Below are positions 7,207 through 13,386 of a DNA stretch of 13,386 nucleotides, in pieces. Below the pieces are notes generated by a model. The model saw only the letters and a list, made by a program, of their open reading frames with translations. It had not been told where the DNA came from and searched no databases. Where the stretch lies: the NCBI GenBank assembly GCA_903927685.1, contig CAIYOB010001440.1, positions 1 to 13,386 of the forward strand, written 5' to 3'. The DNA is from an uncultured Planctomycetaceae bacterium (lineage in GTDB: Bacteria > Planctomycetota > Planctomycetia > Pirellulales > Pirellulaceae). The first letter of the stretch is position 1. Each line of letters starts with the position of its first letter. Made by a program: the position numbers and the translations under genes.

Positions 7207-9369
7207 ATGTCCGCTGTGGGGAAACACATCCTGGCGTTGATGCTGTGGACGACTTGCCGGCTGGCCGCCGGTGCGGAATCCGCAGGCGAACCGCCGTCGC
7301 CGCTGCGCTCCGGCTGCGAGGATGCCTATCCGCCGTTCTGCGCTGTGGATGCCGCGGGTCAGGCGGAGGGGTTTTCCGTCGAGTTGTTACGGGCGGCCCT
7401 GGCGGCGATGGGGCGGGAGGTGATGTTCCGCACGGGGCCTTGGCTGGAAGTCAAGGGCTGGCTGGAGAAGGGCGACGTCGACGCGTTGCCGTTGGTCGGC
7501 CGCACGCCGGAGCGGGAGGCCGTGTTCGATTTTACGGTTCCGTACCTGACGATGCACGGCGCCATTTTCGTCCGGCAGCAGACGCAGGGCATCCGCGAAC
7601 TCGCGGATCTCCGCGGGCGAACCGTGGCCGTGATGCAATCCGATAACGCCGAGGAGTTCCTGCGCCGTACCGACCGCGGAATCGTCTTGCGCACGCTGCG
7701 GAGTTTTGAGCAGGCGCTGCGCGAGCTTTCGGAAGGACGTCACGACGCGGTCGTCATCCAAGACTTGGTCGGACTGCGGCTGGTCGCTCACTTGGGCTTG
7801 ACGAACTTGCGGGTGGCCGGCCCGCCCATTCGTGAATTCGCTCAGGACTTTTGCTTCGCCGTCCGGGAGGGCGAGCGGGACACGTTGGCGTTGTTGAATG
7901 AAGGGCTGGCGTTGGTGATTGCCGACGGCACCTACCGGCGGCTGCACGTCAAGTGGTTCTCGGCGCTCGAATTGCCGTCCAACCGCAAATTGGTTATCGG
8001 CGGCGACAGTAATTATCCCCCCTACGAGTTCCTGGATGCGGCCGGGCGTCCCAGTGGCTATAACACCGAATTGAGTCAGGCCTTGGCGCGGGAGTTGAAC
8101 CTGAGCGTCGAGGTCCGCTTGGGCCCCTGGTCGGAAATGGTGCGGGCACTGGAACGTGGCGAGATCGATGCCTTGCAGGGCATCTTCTATTCGCCCCAGC
8201 GCGACCAGACGCTTGACTTCACCCAGCCGCATGCCGTCAACCATTGCGTTGCGGTGACGCGGCAGGGAGCGCGGCCGCCGGACACGGTCGAAGCCCTGCG
8301 CGGCCGCCGGATCGTCGTCCAGGACGGCGATCTCATGCAGGCCTGGGCGGTCGCGCAGGGACTGCAAAGCCAACTTGCGGTGGTGGGCACCCAGGAGGAC
8401 GCGTTGCGGGAAGTGGGCGAGGGACGTGGCGACTGTGCGCTGGTCGCGCGCGCGACCGCCCTGTATTGGATCGAGCAGCGGGGCTGGAAGAACCTGGTCG
8501 TGGGGCAGACGCCTCTGCTGTCGCCCGAGTACTGCTATGCCGTGGCCGACGGCAATCGGGCCCTGGCTGCAGAACTAGGCGAGGGCCTTAAAATGCTCGA
8601 CAGCAATGGGGAGTATCGACGGATCTACGGGAAATGGATGCAGGTGTACGATCCGCCGCCAGTCGTCCGGCCCGAAACGCTGAAATACTTGGCTGCCATC
8701 GCGGGCGTGTTGCTGTTCCTGGCCGGGCTGATGTTCCTCTGGTCTTGGTCCTTGCGGAAGGAAGTCGCGCGGCGCACGGCGGAGTTACGGCGGAGCGAAC
8801 AGGAGAAGCGTCTGATCCTGGACACAACGGCCGAGATCTTCACCTTGTTCGACCTGGATCTGCGCGTCCAGTGGGCGAACCAGGCGGCCGGCGCGTCGGT
8901 GGGCAGCGAGCCTGAGCAGCTGGTCGGGCGGCGGTGCTACGAGATCTGGCATCAGCAAAGGGAGCCGTGTCCCGAGTGCCCCGTCGTCAAGGCGCGGGAC
9001 TCGGGCCAGCCGCAGCATGCCGAGCTGCCCACACCGGACGGTCGGCAGTGGTTCATCCGAGGCTACCCGATCAAAGACGAGTCGGGGCGGACCGTGTCGC
9101 TGGTCGAATTCGCCCTGGACATCACCAAGCGAAAGCGGGTGCAGGAAGCCCTGCAGTTGCAGGCCGCAGAATTGGCCGCACGGAACGAGGAACTGGAGCG
9201 GTTCAATCGCGTGACGGTGGGCCGGGAACTCCGGATGATTGAACTCAAACAGGAAATCAATGCGCTGGCGGCACAGCTCGGACATCCGCCACCTTATCGC
9301 AACGCCGGCGACGAGTCCCACGCGTCGGCCATCCTGGAAGCCGCCGATGATCACCGCCACCGCGTTTGA
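7207..9369 (+). CDS. Membrane sensor with two periplasmic solute-binding domains and PAS, no kinase
   Basis: This 720-residue protein probably senses an amino-acid-like or other small ligand. The ATG at 7207 opens a signal peptide (about 1-22, ending LAAGA) and has AGG 8 bases upstream; an in-frame TTG at 7171 gives an unlikely polar extension. Two tandem solute-binding family 3 domains follow, about 33-255 (DAYPPF) and 262-478 (DSNYPPYEF). Then come one membrane helix at 492-516 and a cytosolic PAS domain about 535-647 with C577 and a CPEC motif at 588-591. The C-terminal charged helical tail carries LERFNRVTVGRELRMIELK and ends GHPPPYR. The layout recalls BvgS, with paired flytrap domains, but the transmitter is absent. 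The tail appears native, not cut, as I recall other PAS proteins ending this way. The next reading frame overlaps its end. Output is probably relayed to a partner. Confidence 0.85.
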   Translation: MSAVGKHILALMLWTTCRLAAGAESAGEPPSPLRSGCEDAYPPFCAVDAAGQAEGFSVELLRAALAAMGREVMFRTGPWLEVKGWLEKGDVDALPLVGRTPEREAVFDFTVPYLTMHGAIFVRQQTQGIRELADLRGRTVAVMQSDNAEEFLRRTDRGIVLRTLRSFEQALRELSEGRHDAVVIQDLVGLRLVAHLGLTNLRVAGPPIREFAQDFCFAVREGERDTLALLNEGLALVIADGTYRRLHVKWFSALELPSNRKLVIGGDSNYPPYEFLDAAGRPSGYNTELSQALARELNLSVEVRLGPWSEMVRALERGEIDALQGIFYSPQRDQTLDFTQPHAVNHCVAVTRQGARPPDTVEALRGRRIVVQDGDLMQAWAVAQGLQSQLAVVGTQEDALREVGEGRGDCALVARATALYWIEQRGWKNLVVGQTPLLSPEYCYAVADGNRALAAELGEGLKMLDSNGEYRRIYGKWMQVYDPPPVVRPETLKYLAAIAGVLLFLAGLMFLWSWSLRKEVARRTAELRRSEQEKRLILDTTAEIFTLFDLDLRVQWANQAAGASVGSEPEQLVGRRCYEIWHQQREPCPECPVVKARDSGQPQHAELPTPDGRQWFIRGYPIKDESGRTVSLVEFALDITKRKRVQEALQLQAAELAARNEELERFNRVTVGRELRMIELKQEINALAAQLGHPPPYRNAGDESHASAILEAADDHRHRV

Positions 9370-9609
9370 ATCGGTGCCCGGCGAGGCCGGCTATCGACGC
9401 TATCGCGACGCTCTGCTGCGGGCGATCGCCAGGAATGCCGTGCGATCTTCGCCGCATGGGTCGACGCCTGCCCGGACTTGCGGGCCGTGTACCAGGACCT
9501 TGTGCAGCGGTCGCTGTACGAAGTGGGCGAGTTGTGGGAACGAGGCCACGTTTCCGTCGCGACCGAACACTTGGCCACGGCGATCACGGAGAGCCTGTTG
9601 ACTTGGGAG
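9347..9609 (+). pseudogene. Truncated, frameshifted cobalamin-binding-type gene (helical domain only)
   Basis: ATG at 9347 follows GGAAG by 6 bases and overlaps the end of the sensor gene, so the two were probably co-translated. The product starts MITATAFESVPGEAGYRRYRDALLR. At the GGG run 9420-9422 the frame breaks. One extra G would give GDRQECRAIFAAWVD, continuing LYEVGELWERGHVSVATEHLATA. This matches the four-helix B12-binding_2 (MerR-like) domain of cobalamin-binding regulators. Family members continue into a Rossmann cobalamin fold, but here the likeness stops at ITESLLTW, three to five bases before the stop codon of the convergent kinase gene. The Rossmann half and its cobalamin-ligating His motif are missing. 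The gene is most likely non-functional. The frame break alone could be a sequence error, but the truncation could not. Confidence 0.75.
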
Positions 9610-9611
9610 TT

Positions 9612-11738
9612 TCAGCCCCCCTTGGGGCAGAAGGTCAGCACGAACTGCGTGCCGCCCGATCGCCGGATCTCCAGGTTGCCGGCCAGTTGCTCGACCAAGG
9701 TCTGCACCAGTTGCAGTCCGAGCGTCGGCGCTTGACCTGGATCAAGACCTGCGGGCAATCCCACGCCGTCGTCGGTGACCGTGACCTCGATGCACGAGGC
9801 TCCGCCTCGGACCATGACGGGGTCATTGGGCGACGGTGCCGCCTCGCTGCCCGGCTGCCACGCTTCGCGGACGCGAACCGCGATTCGTCCGGAGCGCTCG
9901 GCGGGAAAGGCGTATTTCAAGGCGTTGGTGAGCAATTCGTTCAGGATCAGTCCGCACGGCACCGCCTGGTCCAGGCTGAGTGACACGGGCGCGAGATCCA
10001 GGTCCAGTCTCACGCGTCCGATGATGTCCGCTCCGAACGTCCGGAACAGTTGGCTGGCCAGGCTCTCGATGTAATGCGGCAGATCGACCTGGGCCAGATT
10101 GCCGGCGCGGTACAGGGTCTCGTGCAGCAAGGCCATCGAGCGAATCCGAGCCTGGGTCTCCTGCAGGGCGGGGAACAAAGGCGTCTCCCGGAAATTCATC
10201 GCCTGCAGATTCACCAGACTGCTGATGACCTGCAGATTATTCTTCACGCGATGATGGATCTCCTGCAGGAGCGAGTTCTTTTCTGCCAACGAAGCCCGCA
10301 GCGCCCCTTCGGCTTCCCGTCGCTGCTGCTCGTCCGTCATCGCATCCAGGGCGTACGACAGATCCTCCGCCACCGCCAGCAGCAACTGGATTTCCTCTTC
10401 CTGAAAGAACTCCGCTTCGCCCGCCAACAGCACCAGGACCGCGCACACCTCACCCTCGGCGCGAATCGGGAACGAGGCGATGGAACCGTAACCACGCTGC
10501 AATGCGGCACCTTGCCAAGCCGCCATTCGCGGATCGTGGGCAAAGTCGTTGCAGACCTCGTAATGCCCCGACACGTACGCGGTTGCGATCGTTCCGCAGT
10601 TCAGCCGAGCGTCGCCCAGGTTGACCGCGATCGGCGCAAAATACTCGTCGTCATCTCCCGCCTGAGCCAACACGAGGGCTTGGCCGCTCGCCGCCTCGAA
10701 CCCGATCACTGCCGCCAGCTGGAATTCGCCCTGTTCGACCGCGATGCGGCAGACGGACGCAAACAAATCCGGCGAATTCCGAACCCGGACAATTGCTTCG
10801 TTGACGCGGCTGAGCATCTGGTACAGGCAGTTTTGTCGGGCGAGTTCCTCTTCGGCCAGTTTCTGCTTGGTGATCTCCACGGCCAGGCCGCCCACGCAAG
10901 TCGAACCATCGGCATCAGGAAAAGGAAACTTGCTGCTCTGCCACCACGAAATCGTGCCGTCGGGCTCGACCGCCGATTCAATCACTTCAATAGTGCGGTT
11001 CTCGCGGAGCACGGTCAGGTCGTTCTCTCGAAACACACGGGCCACCTCCGACGGCCAAACTTCAAAGTCGGTCTTGCCCCTCCAGTCGTCGAAGCGGACT
11101 CCGAACCGCCGTTCGTAATTGTGGCTCAGGAAGACGAAGCGGCCGGCCGCGTCCTTGGCCCACGCGACGGTGGCGCTGTTCTCCAAGAACGCCCGAAACC
11201 GCCGCTCGCTCTCCTGCAAGGCCCGGCGGCTGTGTTCGGCCCGCTCGCGCGTGGCGACCGCGTCCTCCAAGAGATTCAGCGTGGCCTGCCGGGCGCGGTC
11301 GAGCGATTCGTTGCTTTCCCGCAGTTCGTCCGCCTGCCGCTGGAGCGAACGCTGCAGCCGGAGCATGCGGACGAACGCCTGGACCCGGGCCAGTAGTTCC
11401 TGATTGCCGATCGGCCGGGCGATGGTTCCGTCGGCGCCCGCCTCCAGCCCGTCGACCTGCTGCGCGGACTGGGTGTAGACTCCGGAGAGGAGAATCACGA
11501 ACGTCTCGTTCCCGCCCGGAGCACGCTTGAGTTCCCGGCACAGCTCCAGCCCGTCGAGATCGGGCAGTTGCCGGTCCAGGAGGATCAGATCGGGACGCCG
11601 GAACTGCAGGGCCGCCTGTGCCTCGGCGCCGTCGGCGGCCAATTCGACCACGTAACCAGCTTGCGCCAGCACGCGGCCCGTGGCCTCGCGGAGGTCGGGA
11701 TCGTCGTCAACCACCAGCACACGGACCGGGGTATCCAT
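9612..11738 (-). CDS. Sensor histidine kinase, REC-coiled coil-PAS-GAF-HisKA_2-HATPase
   Basis: This 708-residue soluble kinase has no signal or membrane segment. An N-terminal receiver (about 5-120) has D11-D12-D13 and phospho-acceptor D55, but R108-P109 where Lys-Pro is usual. A coiled coil (about 128-178), a PAS domain (about 178-295) and a GAF domain (about 305-465) follow. The HisKA_2 segment EIHHRVKNN at 493-501 holds the likely phosphorylated His. The ATPase has N600 and N605, G1 DDGVG at 656-660 and a TLGLQL box at 672-677, and ends normally in GGTQFVLTF. An Ala/Pro-rich insert lies at 625-648. A receiver N-terminal to a HisKA_2 kinase suggests it is itself controlled by phosphorylation. 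Its ATG overlaps the TGA of the upstream small gene (TGATG), implying translational coupling. Partner and output are unknown. Confidence 0.9.
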   Translation of the reverse strand: MDTPVRVLVVDDDPDLREATGRVLAQAGYVVELAADGAEAQAALQFRRPDLILLDRQLPDLDGLELCRELKRAPGGNETFVILLSGVYTQSAQQVDGLEAGADGTIARPIGNQELLARVQAFVRMLRLQRSLQRQADELRESNESLDRARQATLNLLEDAVATRERAEHSRRALQESERRFRAFLENSATVAWAKDAAGRFVFLSHNYERRFGVRFDDWRGKTDFEVWPSEVARVFRENDLTVLRENRTIEVIESAVEPDGTISWWQSSKFPFPDADGSTCVGGLAVEITKQKLAEEELARQNCLYQMLSRVNEAIVRVRNSPDLFASVCRIAVEQGEFQLAAVIGFEAASGQALVLAQAGDDDEYFAPIAVNLGDARLNCGTIATAYVSGHYEVCNDFAHDPRMAAWQGAALQRGYGSIASFPIRAEGEVCAVLVLLAGEAEFFQEEEIQLLLAVAEDLSYALDAMTDEQQRREAEGALRASLAEKNSLLQEIHHRVKNNLQVISSLVNLQAMNFRETPLFPALQETQARIRSMALLHETLYRAGNLAQVDLPHYIESLASQLFRTFGADIIGRVRLDLDLAPVSLSLDQAVPCGLILNELLTNALKYAFPAERSGRIAVRVREAWQPGSEAAPSPNDPVMVRGGASCIEVTVTDDGVGLPAGLDPGQAPTLGLQLVQTLVEQLAGNLEIRRSGGTQFVLTFCPKGG

Positions 11739-12231
11739 CAGCCGTGCTCCACTGGAGTCGCCGAGTGGGCGGCCGGTGCGGCTGGGGGACCGGCCAACTG
11801 GTCGTCACTGACCTTGACGAACACGGGGATATTCACGATCAGCCACTGGAAGTGCGGTTCCAGGGCGGCAAACGTGGCCGGGCTCAGCCGTTCCCGTGCC
11901 AGCTGGACGAAGCCGTCCAGGTGGGCCGGCCAGTAGAGCGTGGTGAAGCCGTGCGAGCGGTAGGCGCGAAACACCCACAGCACTGTTTGCACCAGTACCT
12001 CCGGATGATATCCGCGGAACATGGTGCTCATGAATCGGCAGAAGTTCCGGCTGTTGTCCTGCATCATCGCCAGGTTCCCCGGCCCGATCAGCTTGTCCAG
12101 GTCAAGGCGTTGGGCCAAGCGGCGATTGTGCTCGTCGGCCAACCCGTCACGGTGAGTCTCGAATTCCTCGGCAGCCGTCGCGGGCGGCTGACCAGTTGCC
12201 GGGCGGTCTGGCGGAGATAGTCTTCGTTCAT
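11738..12231 (-). CDS. Unrecognised small helical protein, frame-broken near its start
   Basis: ATG at 12231 has GAGG 8 bases upstream and gives MNEDYLRQTARQLVSRP. The frame then breaks at a three-base C run (plus-strand GGG at 12182-12184). One added base joins it to ATAAEEFETHRDGLADEH and on to the stop at 11738, giving about 164 residues. The longer open frame upstream to 12325 looks like a shadow: its first 40 or so residues are Pro/Arg-rich and lack a ribosome site. I do not recognise the family. It is cytosolic and probably helical, rich in aromatics (NFCRFMSTMF, FTTLYWPAHLDGF, HFQWLIVNIPVF), with an Ala/Pro-rich tail. Its stop overlaps the kinase start, so a partner or sensory role for that kinase is plausible but inferred. 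The break may be a sequence error or a real lesion. Confidence 0.6.
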
Positions 12232-12239
12232 GTCGGGAT

Positions 12240-12243
12240 CCTC
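12240..12243 (-). promoter_or_regulatory. Ribosome binding site deciding the start at 12231
   Basis: Minus-strand GAGG lies 8 bases before ATG 12231. It supports that start over the in-frame upstream codon at 12325 and so exposes the frame break in the gene that follows. Confidence 0.45.
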
Positions 12244-12329
12244 GTGCAAGGATGGGGCGACCAATCGGCCATGCGCCCGATGTCAGAATTTCGGCGGGCA
12301 ACGGCGACGGTTCGCCCGGGCGCACAGGG

Positions 12330-13079
12330 TTACGGTTCGCCCAGCAGCTGCTTGACGGTCGGCTCCATCGCCTCGGCCCAGATTTCGTAGCCCTGTTCGT
12401 TGGGATGAAGCAGATCCGGCATGATGGCGGTCGGCAAGACGCCGCCGTCTTCGAGGAACTTGGCGCTGACGTCCAGGTAGAAGACGTGCTGGTTGTCGGC
12501 CAATCCCGCCAAGATCTGGTTGGTGGCGTCGTTCAGTTTTCGCAGGCTGTCGCCGGCGTCCTTGCCGCGCGGGAAGATCGCCAGGACCAGGATCTTCATG
12601 TTTGGCAGACGCGCCCGCAGCTCGCCGACGATCGCCTTGACGCCGGCGGCGGTGTCCTCGGCCTTGTCCTGGCGGTGTCCGGCGTTATTGGTGCCGATCA
12701 TCAGGATCGCCAGTTTGGGCGAGACACCCTCCACCGCGCCGTGCTGCAGACGCCAGAGCACGTTCTCGGTGCGGTCGCCGCTGAAGCCGAGATTGAACGC
12801 GTGGCGCGGGGCGTAGTACTTGTCCCAGGCTTTGCGTCCGCCGCTTTCCCAGCCGTGGGTGATCGAATCGCCGATCATCAACAGATCCACTTTCTCCTGC
12901 TTCTTGATCGCCTCGAGCTTTTCCGTGTGTCGCGGCATCCACCACGACTGGGCCCAGGCGGCCGTCTGGACTTCGGGCCTGAGGGCCGGAATCAGCTGTT
13001 CCGGTTGCTGGGCGGACACAACGGACCCGAGCAAGCCGATGACGGAGATGAGGATCCTGGATGCAAGGCGAACGTTCAT
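12330..13079 (-). CDS. Secreted SGNH/GDSL-family hydrolase
   Basis: This 249-residue esterase or lipase-like enzyme probably removes acyl or acetyl groups from lipids or polysaccharides outside the cytoplasm. A signal peptide spans about 1-23 (hydrophobic ILISVIGLLGSVVSA). Block I is IGDSITHGW with nucleophile S72. Block II holds the oxyanion glycine in LGFSGDRTENVLWRL (97-111). Block III is GTNN (129-132) with N131. Block V is DLLHPNEQGY with D222 and H225. All catalytic positions are present. The overall pattern resembles the PAF-acetylhydrolase-like subgroup; the substrate cannot be read from sequence. The ATG at 13079 has AGG about 7 bases upstream. The same-strand small gene starts 98 bp after its stop, so shared transcription is possible. 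A second, C-terminal-only copy lies at 2945-3133. Confidence 0.9.
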   Translation of the reverse strand: MNVRLASRILISVIGLLGSVVSAQQPEQLIPALRPEVQTAAWAQSWWMPRHTEKLEAIKKQEKVDLLMIGDSITHGWESGGRKAWDKYYAPRHAFNLGFSGDRTENVLWRLQHGAVEGVSPKLAILMIGTNNAGHRQDKAEDTAAGVKAIVGELRARLPNMKILVLAIFPRGKDAGDSLRKLNDATNQILAGLADNQHVFYLDVSAKFLEDGGVLPTAIMPDLLHPNEQGYEIWAEAMEPTVKQLLGEP

Positions 13080-13130
13080 TGAGGGACCTTTCCCGGGGTG
13101 TGGTTGGATGCAGATTGATCGACAGGCCCT

Positions 13131-13160
13131 ATCTTACGTTGCCCGCCGGCTCTGGGGCAA
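13131..13160 (-). promoter_or_regulatory. Candidate promoter of the SGNH hydrolase
   Basis: On the minus strand TTGCCC (13160-13155) and TAAGAT (13136-13131) are 18 bp apart, placing the transcript start about 45 bases before the ATG. This is a visual match only, but the -10 hexamer is identical to the one proposed for the sensor gene. Confidence 0.35.
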
Positions 13161-13182
13161 GGTCGCCAGGCCAGGTCGGCGT

Positions 13183-13225
13183 CACGCCGGCGGCTGACGT
13201 GTCGGCCAGGCAGAACGCCGGCGTG
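13183..13225. repeat. Perfect 10-bp inverted repeat upstream of the hydrolase
   Basis: CACGCCGGCG at 13183-13192 is matched by CGCCGGCGTG at 13216-13225 with a 23-bp loop. It sits upstream of the candidate promoter, in sequence with no convincing coding frame. It could be an operator or a fragment of a GC-rich intergenic repeat. Confidence 0.4.
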
Positions 13226-13259
13226 CCGAGGTACGTGGTCATGCTCTTGACCGTGGAAT

Positions 13260-13285
13260 CCCGGGATGGTGAAACCCGGGACGGT
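13260..13285. repeat. Short tandem direct repeat CCCGGGAYGGT
   Basis: CCCGGGATGGT (13260-13270) and CCCGGGACGGT (13275-13285) differ at one base and are separated by GAAA, with a 15-bp period. Each contains a CCCGGG palindrome. Function is unknown; it may be part of an intergenic repeat next to the element starting at 13321. Confidence 0.35.
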
Positions 13286-13320
13286 GCTTGATTCCCCGCT
13301 TGGTACCCGCGATAACAAGC

Positions 13321-13386
13321 CGAGTTCGTTGTCATGGCGCATTTTCGGGGTGCCTGGGGTCGAGCGCAGCGAGCCCCCAGTGGCAA
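13321..13386. mobile_element. Partial second copy of the 146-bp MITE-like element, cut by window end
   Basis: The last 66 bases align without a gap to 2761-2826, with about 10 mismatches. Nine of these fall in the first 26 bases, including the terminal repeat. The core GGGGTGCCTGGGGTCGAG is identical, and only one mismatch follows it. Conservation of the core over the ends suggests either an old copy with decayed termini or a related family with different ends. The right half lies outside the window. Confidence 0.7.

Noticed and set aside
9615..9628. GCCCC/GGGGC hairpin as a terminator between the converging genes.
   Set aside because: The stem is only 5 bp with no T run, and it lies at the last codons of the kinase gene.
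12252..13082. Plus-strand open frame of 276 codons covering the hydrolase.
   Set aside because: It is antisense to a complete SGNH hydrolase with signal peptide and all catalytic blocks.
13129..13386. Minus-strand open frame of 85 codons upstream of the hydrolase.
   Set aside because: Its first part lies within the repeat element, the rest has no recognisable domain, and the region contains repeats and a promoter candidate.
1..13386. CRISPR array, tRNA, rRNA, or a complete phage or transposase gene.
   Set aside because: No regularly spaced direct repeats, no cloverleaf-like segment and no integrase or transposase motif were seen when reading both strands.

Overview
The window is GC-rich, densely coding bacterial DNA. 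The two long hybrid kinases, the secreted SGNH hydrolase and the GC-rich palindromic intergenic repeats suggest a planctomycete, probably Pirellulales-like. That assignment is inferred from recalled sequence style and was not tested by a search.

Layout. (1) 1-2684, plus strand: most of a type I restriction subunit HsdR, cut by the left edge. (2) 2685-3408, no intact gene: a 146-bp terminal-inverted-repeat element, a C-terminal relic of an SGNH hydrolase, a second nested-palindrome element, and about 110 bp with only a weak hairpin. (3) 3409-7005, minus strand: a cytosolic hybrid histidine kinase with three receiver domains. (4) 7006-7206: a divergent control region with a perfect tandem 12-bp repeat and a promoter candidate. 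(5) 7207-9369, plus strand: a membrane sensor with two periplasmic solute-binding domains and a PAS domain but no kinase. A cobalamin-binding-type gene overlaps its end, is frame-broken, and stops abruptly at about 9609. (6) 13079-9612, minus strand: an intact SGNH hydrolase, a small unrecognised protein with a frame break near its start, and a second histidine kinase (REC-PAS-GAF-HisKA_2-HATPase) coupled to it by a TGATG overlap. (7) 13080-13386: a promoter candidate, short GC-rich repeats, and the first 66 bp of a second copy of the 146-bp element.

How the genes may work together. The centre (3.4-12.2 kb) looks like a signalling island. The sensor binds a small ligand outside the membrane but has no transmitter, while both neighbouring kinases lack membrane segments. 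A relay in trans is therefore the simplest reading. The two kinases share a related GAF module. The cut cobalamin-type gene lies tail-to-tail against the second kinase, which suggests a rearrangement such as an inversion or deletion. No complete new defence system is visible: the only defence gene is hsdR, whose hsdM and hsdS partners are not in the window.
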